Source of the DNA: an uncultured Myxococcales bacterium
Lineage (GTDB): Bacteria; Myxococcota; UBA727; VGSZ01
Length of the DNA stretch: 7,777 nucleotides
Direction: 5' to 3'
NCBI GenBank assembly: GCA_903952805.1
Contig: CAJBHN010000242.1
Coordinates: forward strand, 1 to 7,777
Shown: positions 5,086-7,777 of the stretch, piece by piece
How the letters are laid out: each line of letters opens with the position of its first letter
Numbering within the stretch: position 1 is the stretch's first letter
The notes under the pieces: generated by a model
Database searches by the model: none
Told to the model about the DNA's origin: nothing
The model's input: the letters and a program-made list of their open reading frames with translations, nothing else
Position numbers and translations under genes: made by a program

Positions 5086-6324
5086 TCATGAGACCTGCCG
5101 TTCGACCACCACCGCCAACCCTTGTCCCACACCGACACACAAGGTCGCCAACCCGAGTGCACCACCGGTGTCTTCAAGGACCGACAACAGGCTGACGACG
5201 AGGCGGGCCCCCGAACAGCCCAGCGGATGCCCCAGCGCAATGCCGCCGCCGCGGAGATTGACGCGGGCTTCGACGTCGTCATCGGACAGCCCCAGGCCAC
5301 CAGTGACCGCCAGACATTGGGCGGCGAAGGCCTCATTGAGTTCGATCGCCGACAGGTCCTGCATGGTCAACCCCAGCCGCCCCAGCAGCTTCGTCGTCGC
5401 TGGCACCGGACCGATGCCCATCGTGCGCGGGTTGACGCCGGCAGATTGGGAACCGCGCACCGTGCCGAGGATGGTCAGACCATGGGCGACGGCGTACGCC
5501 CTCGACGTCAACAGCACCGCAGCCGCACCGTCGTTGAGCGTGCTCGAGTTGCCAGCGGTGACGCTGCCGCCGACCTTGCGGAAGGCGGGCTTGAGCTTTT
5601 GCAGGGCCTCGATGGTCGTGTCGCTGCGGGGTTGCTCGTCAGTGTCGACGACGACGTCGCCCTTCTTGCCAGCCATGACGACCGGCACGATCTCTCGCTT
5701 GAAGGCGCCGCTGGTGATGGCCTGCACAGCCCGCTGATGGGAGCGCAACGCGAAGGCATCTTGGCGCTCACGCGTGATCCCGAATTCGTCGACGAGGTTC
5801 TCAGCGGTCTCGCCCATCTGCTCGAGGGGAAACAGCTCGGCCAAACGGGGATTGGGGAAGCGCCAGCCCAGCGAGGAGTCGAACACCTGGGGCGCCCCGG
5901 TCGGATAGGCGCCCTCGGGCTTCTGCATGACCCATGGGACCCGCGACATGCTCTCGACGCCGCAGCCGATGACGACGTCGGCTTCCCCCAGCCGAATCTG
6001 CCGGGCCCCCTGCACGATCGCCTCCAGCCCGCTGGCGCACAGGCGGTTGACCGTGACAGCCGGCACCGCCTGGGGCAGCCCGGCCAGCAGCGTGGCCATG
6101 CGAGCGACGTTGCGGTTGTCCTCGCCAGCCTGATTGGCACAGCCGGCGAAGACCTCGTCGACGACAGCACCATCGATTCCCGCGCGCGCCACCACCTCCC
6201 TGATGACGACAGCGAGGAGGTCGTCGGGGCGGACGCCGGCGAGGGCGCCACGGATCTTGCCGATCGGGGTGCGGCAGGCAGAGACGATGACCGCGTCGCG
6301 GTCCGAGTTTTTGGGGGTGGCCAT
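5086..6324 (-). CDS. Acetyl-CoA C-acyltransferase (thiolase, degradative type)
   Basis: This cytoplasmic enzyme should cleave 3-ketoacyl-CoA with CoA to acetyl-CoA and a shortened acyl-CoA, the last beta-oxidation step; acetoacetyl-CoA or beta-ketoadipyl-CoA as substrate cannot be excluded. The 412 residues are a normal length. Catalytic signatures are complete: NRLCASGLEA with nucleophile Cys96, NEAFA at 330-334, GIALGHPLGCSGAR with His366, and the C-terminal Cys396 in LCVGVGQG. RTMGIGPVPA at 300-309 is also typical. The start ATG at 6324 gives a normal short N-terminus before VIVSACRTPIG. It is divergent from the LEA-like membrane protein gene. The acyl-CoA dehydrogenase in this window would be a biochemical partner, but it lies about 2 kb away on the opposite strand, so joint regulation is not evident. 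Confidence 0.95.
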   Translation of the reverse strand: MATPKNSDRDAVIVSACRTPIGKIRGALAGVRPDDLLAVVIREVVARAGIDGAVVDEVFAGCANQAGEDNRNVARMATLLAGLPQAVPAVTVNRLCASGLEAIVQGARQIRLGEADVVIGCGVESMSRVPWVMQKPEGAYPTGAPQVFDSSLGWRFPNPRLAELFPLEQMGETAENLVDEFGITRERQDAFALRSHQRAVQAITSGAFKREIVPVVMAGKKGDVVVDTDEQPRSDTTIEALQKLKPAFRKVGGSVTAGNSSTLNDGAAAVLLTSRAYAVAHGLTILGTVRGSQSAGVNPRTMGIGPVPATTKLLGRLGLTMQDLSAIELNEAFAAQCLAVTGGLGLSDDDVEARVNLRGGGIALGHPLGCSGARLVVSLLSVLEDTGGALGLATLCVGVGQGLAVVVERQVS

Positions 6325-6415
6325 GGCTCGCTGTTAGCATCCAAGGGGATCGGAGGCGATCCCACCTTGTCGTCGCCGGCCCGGTGCCCACGGTTCTGTG
6401 AGGATTATCATCGTC
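6325..6415. promoter_or_regulatory. Divergent intergenic region between thiolase and the LEA-like protein gene
   Basis: These 91 bases must contain the start signals of both divergent genes. I see no clear -35/-10 pair. The notable element is the inverted repeat at 6342-6369, described separately. A GAGG at 6400-6403 lies 12 nt before the ATG at 6416 of the plus-strand gene and is the only Shine-Dalgarno-like word there. Upstream of the thiolase ATG only a weak GCGAG is present. Confidence 0.4.
6342..6369. promoter_or_regulatory. Inverted repeat in the thiolase divergent region
   Basis: GGGATCG (6346-6352) and CGATCCC (6357-6363) are exact inverted copies around GAGG. With a 2-nt bulge the symmetry extends outward through CAAGG (6342-6346) and CCTTG (6365-6369). 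It could be an operator for either gene or a leader hairpin. It differs in sequence from the palindrome before the acyl-CoA dehydrogenase, so a shared regulator is not suggested. Confidence 0.45.
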
Positions 6416-7606
6416 ATGCCACCCCTGACCCCCTGGCTTCAGCGCCTGCTCATCGCCTGGGCTGCTTCGGCCGTGAGCACGGGAGTGATTCTTTCGACGG
6501 CCGACAATCGCCATCGCCCCAAGAAGGCCAGGAATCCCAAGAAGCGTCGACGACGCGAACTCGACAACACCGCCAGCGCCACACGGGCGCGACCGCCAGT
6601 CCTGCCCGGTACCGTCGCCAAAGCCGATGCCGCCCTGCCCTTCACGCCGTCATTGACCTGGGCGGGCTGGGCCACCGATGTGCGGGCCCGGGGTCGGCGC
6701 CTGCTGCGTTTCGTGACCGGCCAGGCCCCCGAGGGCCGCGTCGACGAGCATGGCTCCCGCTTGCCAGACGAAATCGTCACGGCCGACGGCAAGAAGGTCC
6801 GGGTCGCAGGCGTGAGCCCGAAGAGCAAGAAGACAGCCGGGCACAAGGGCGCGCCGCCGGCGCGACGTCGTCGAGGCCGCAAGCAGCAGGCATCGCTGTT
6901 TGACAGCGCCAAGGAGAGCCTGCGCCAGGTGGTGAAGGAAGAAGCCAAGAAAGCCGTCGACGAGAAAGTCGAGGAGGCCGGTCTGAAGAAGGCCGCCGAT
7001 GCCATCAAGAGCGCCGGTGAAAAGGTCGGCGAAACCGCCAAAGACGTCGCCCAGCGAGTCAAAGACTCCATGCCGGACGACGTTGAGGAGAAGCTGCAGA
7101 GTGCAGGACGCTCCATGCTGGCCGAGGCCCGGCGAGCCATGCAGCGTCTGAGCGACTCCATCCAGGGCAGCGACGACGGTCATGGTGTGGCGAGCGCTTC
7201 TGTTTCGCCACCAGACACGGTCGACCAGGTGGCGGATCCAGGCGCGGCGCTCCCCCCCGCCGGCGGTCCAGGCTCGGCCAACGATGCAGCGCTGGCGGCC
7301 TCCCCGCCCCCTCCGAGCCTCCCGGGTCCGGCGTCGACCGTTGGCGGCGACGAGGCCGAACGGGCCAGCAGCAGCAGCGGCGACATCGCCAGCGCCCTGG
7401 GCGATGGTGTGCAACTGCTCGGCGGCGGCGTGCAGAAGATCGGGTCGTTCCTGTCTGGACCGGGCAACCCCGGGTACCACCGAAGCAGCGGGCGGGCGCG
7501 TGCCGCCAGCGGTGACATCGTCGAGGCCAAGGATGCTCCGACCCACACGCCAACGCCGTCGACGGTGGCACCACCCCCGACGGCACCCGACGGCCCACGC
7601 GACTGA
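6416..7606 (+). CDS. Membrane-anchored protein with LEA-like charged helix and Pro-rich tail
   Basis: I do not recognise a family. The 396 residues split into blocks: a hydrophobic helix at 11-27 (LLIAWAASAVSTGVILS); a very basic stretch at 32-47 (RHRPKKARNPKKRRRR); a middle part with GRRLLRF (93-99) and a second basic patch RRRRGRK (150-156); then a long charged Ala/Lys/Glu helix at 163-250. Its core (AKKAVDEKVEEAGL, KAADAIKSAGEKVG) resembles LEA/apolipoprotein-type amphipathic 11-residue patterns. From about 255 to the end it is Pro/Ala/Ser/Gly-rich and probably disordered. The positive-inside rule places everything after the helix in the cytoplasm. Roles such as nucleic-acid or membrane association are inference. 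I prefer the ATG at 6416, with GAGG 12 nt upstream, over the GTG at 6398, which lacks a good RBS. Downstream is a strong terminator, so it is probably monocistronic. Confidence 0.75.
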   Translation: MPPLTPWLQRLLIAWAASAVSTGVILSTADNRHRPKKARNPKKRRRRELDNTASATRARPPVLPGTVAKADAALPFTPSLTWAGWATDVRARGRRLLRFVTGQAPEGRVDEHGSRLPDEIVTADGKKVRVAGVSPKSKKTAGHKGAPPARRRRGRKQQASLFDSAKESLRQVVKEEAKKAVDEKVEEAGLKKAADAIKSAGEKVGETAKDVAQRVKDSMPDDVEEKLQSAGRSMLAEARRAMQRLSDSIQGSDDGHGVASASVSPPDTVDQVADPGAALPPAGGPGSANDAALAASPPPPSLPGPASTVGGDEAERASSSSGDIASALGDGVQLLGGGVQKIGSFLSGPGNPGYHRSSGRARAASGDIVEAKDAPTHTPTPSTVAPPPTAPDGPRD

Positions 7607-7663
7607 AACCCATCAGACCAAACGCCAAACGCGTTGTTGGTCGACGACGTCGCCGGTTCTGCT

Positions 7664-7720
7664 CGCAGGCTGAGGTGAAAACGAACCCGTCGTTTGTCAC
7701 CTCGCCTGCGGTTCTTTTGG
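7664..7720 (+). terminator. Long-stem intrinsic terminator of the LEA-like gene
   Basis: CGCAGGC (7664-7670) pairs with GCCTGCG (7704-7710), GAGGTGA (7672-7678) with TCACCTC (7697-7703), and AAACGA (7679-7684) with TCGTTT (7690-7695). This gives about 20 base pairs interrupted only by single-base bulges T7671 and G7696, with a 5-nt loop. GTTCTTTTGG follows on the plus strand, a modest T-tract. It starts 57 nt after the stop codon at 7606. Confidence 0.8.
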
Positions 7721-7722
7721 AT

Positions 7723-7737
7723 GGTCTGTTCCAGACC
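7723..7737. repeat. Perfect hairpin with TTC loop
   Basis: GGTCTG and CAGACC form an exact 6-bp stem around TTC, placed 12 nt after the terminator stem. No T-tract follows. Its loop is the same as in the hairpins of the convergent region read on the minus strand. Confidence 0.55.
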
Positions 7738-7740
7738 CTC

Positions 7741-7768
7741 CCCCCGACGAGCGGGGCTCGATCGGGGG
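7741..7768. repeat. GC-rich hairpin near the window end
   Basis: CCCCCGA (7741-7747) pairs with TCGGGGG (7762-7768) and CGAGC (7748-7752) with GCTCG (7756-7760) around a GGG loop, with one bulged A (7761). The stem is 12 bp. No T-tract is seen on the plus strand before the window ends; it may belong to the termination zone of a gene outside the window. Confidence 0.55.
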
Positions 7769-7777
7769 CCCCCTCCC

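Larger units (their letters stand above)
7607..7777. other. 3' region after the LEA-like gene, rich in hairpins
   Basis: No credible gene is seen in these 171 bases. GACCAA/TTGGTC (7616-7621 and 7637-7642) and the palindromes AACGCGTT (7628-7635) and CGACGTCG (7645-7652) come first. The long terminator at 7664-7710 and two further hairpins follow, and the window then ends in C/G runs including GGGGGCCCCC (7764-7773). Confidence 0.5.

Noticed and set aside
5122..6903. A 593-codon open frame on the plus strand across thiolase and into the LEA-like gene
   Set aside because: It runs antisense through an intact thiolase and out of frame in the next gene, with composition typical of a shadow frame.
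1..7777. Frequent GTCGTC/GTCGAC/GACGAC words on both strands
   Set aside because: They are explained by Val (GTC), Asp (GAC) and Ser (TCG) codon preference in GC-rich genes; they are not periodic or confined to non-coding DNA.
1..7777. Defence system, prophage, transposon, tRNA or rRNA
   Set aside because: No transposase, integrase, nuclease, toxin-antitoxin or RNA-gene signature was seen on either strand; the genes are core metabolism and envelope proteins.

Overview
The window is GC-rich chromosomal DNA (by eye about 65% GC) with tightly packed genes, several 4-bp stop/start overlaps, and a run of small exported proteins with lipoprotein boxes. A pathway ribBA-like gene next to ribH, a long-chain-type acyl-CoA dehydrogenase, a degradative thiolase, and surface lipoproteins with Cys-rich, Ig-like and EF-hand-like modules together suggest a Gram-negative, Myxococcota/deltaproteobacteria-like organism. 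This placement is an inference from gene content and style; no rRNA or marker comparison was possible.

Layout. (1) Positions 1-1729, minus strand: a riboflavin block. A RibBA-type protein (DHBP synthase plus a decayed GTP cyclohydrolase II-like domain) overlaps ribH by 4 bp; a further start codon sits at the window edge 2 nt after ribH. (2) 1730-1845: a divergent intergenic region with a perfect 22-bp palindrome. (3) 1846-2985, plus strand: an acyl-CoA dehydrogenase of the LCAD/IVD type. (4) 2986-3192: a convergent intergenic region crowded with small perfect hairpins, including a minus-strand terminator. (5) 3193-6324, minus strand, transcribed right to left: thiolase, then a signal-peptide Ig-like/TM protein, then two lipoproteins; the last three genes are joined by 4-bp overlaps. 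(6) 6325-6415: a second divergent intergenic region with an inverted repeat. (7) 6416-7606, plus strand: a membrane-anchored protein with a basic patch, a LEA-like charged helix and a Pro/Ala/Ser-rich tail. (8) 7607-7777: a strong terminator followed by more hairpins.

How the genes relate. RibBA and RibH supply the two branches that meet at 6,7-dimethyl-8-ribityllumazine, although the GTP branch probably needs a separate ribA elsewhere. The acyl-CoA dehydrogenase (FAD-dependent) and the thiolase are the first and last steps of beta-oxidation, but they are not adjacent or co-transcribed. The three exported proteins form a likely translationally coupled envelope unit of unknown job. No mobile element, CRISPR array, tRNA, rRNA or recognisable defence system was found. 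The points most worth checking are the palindromic operator, the hairpin array, the degenerate RibA domain, the 9-bp repeat inside a lipoprotein signal peptide, and the LEA-like membrane protein.
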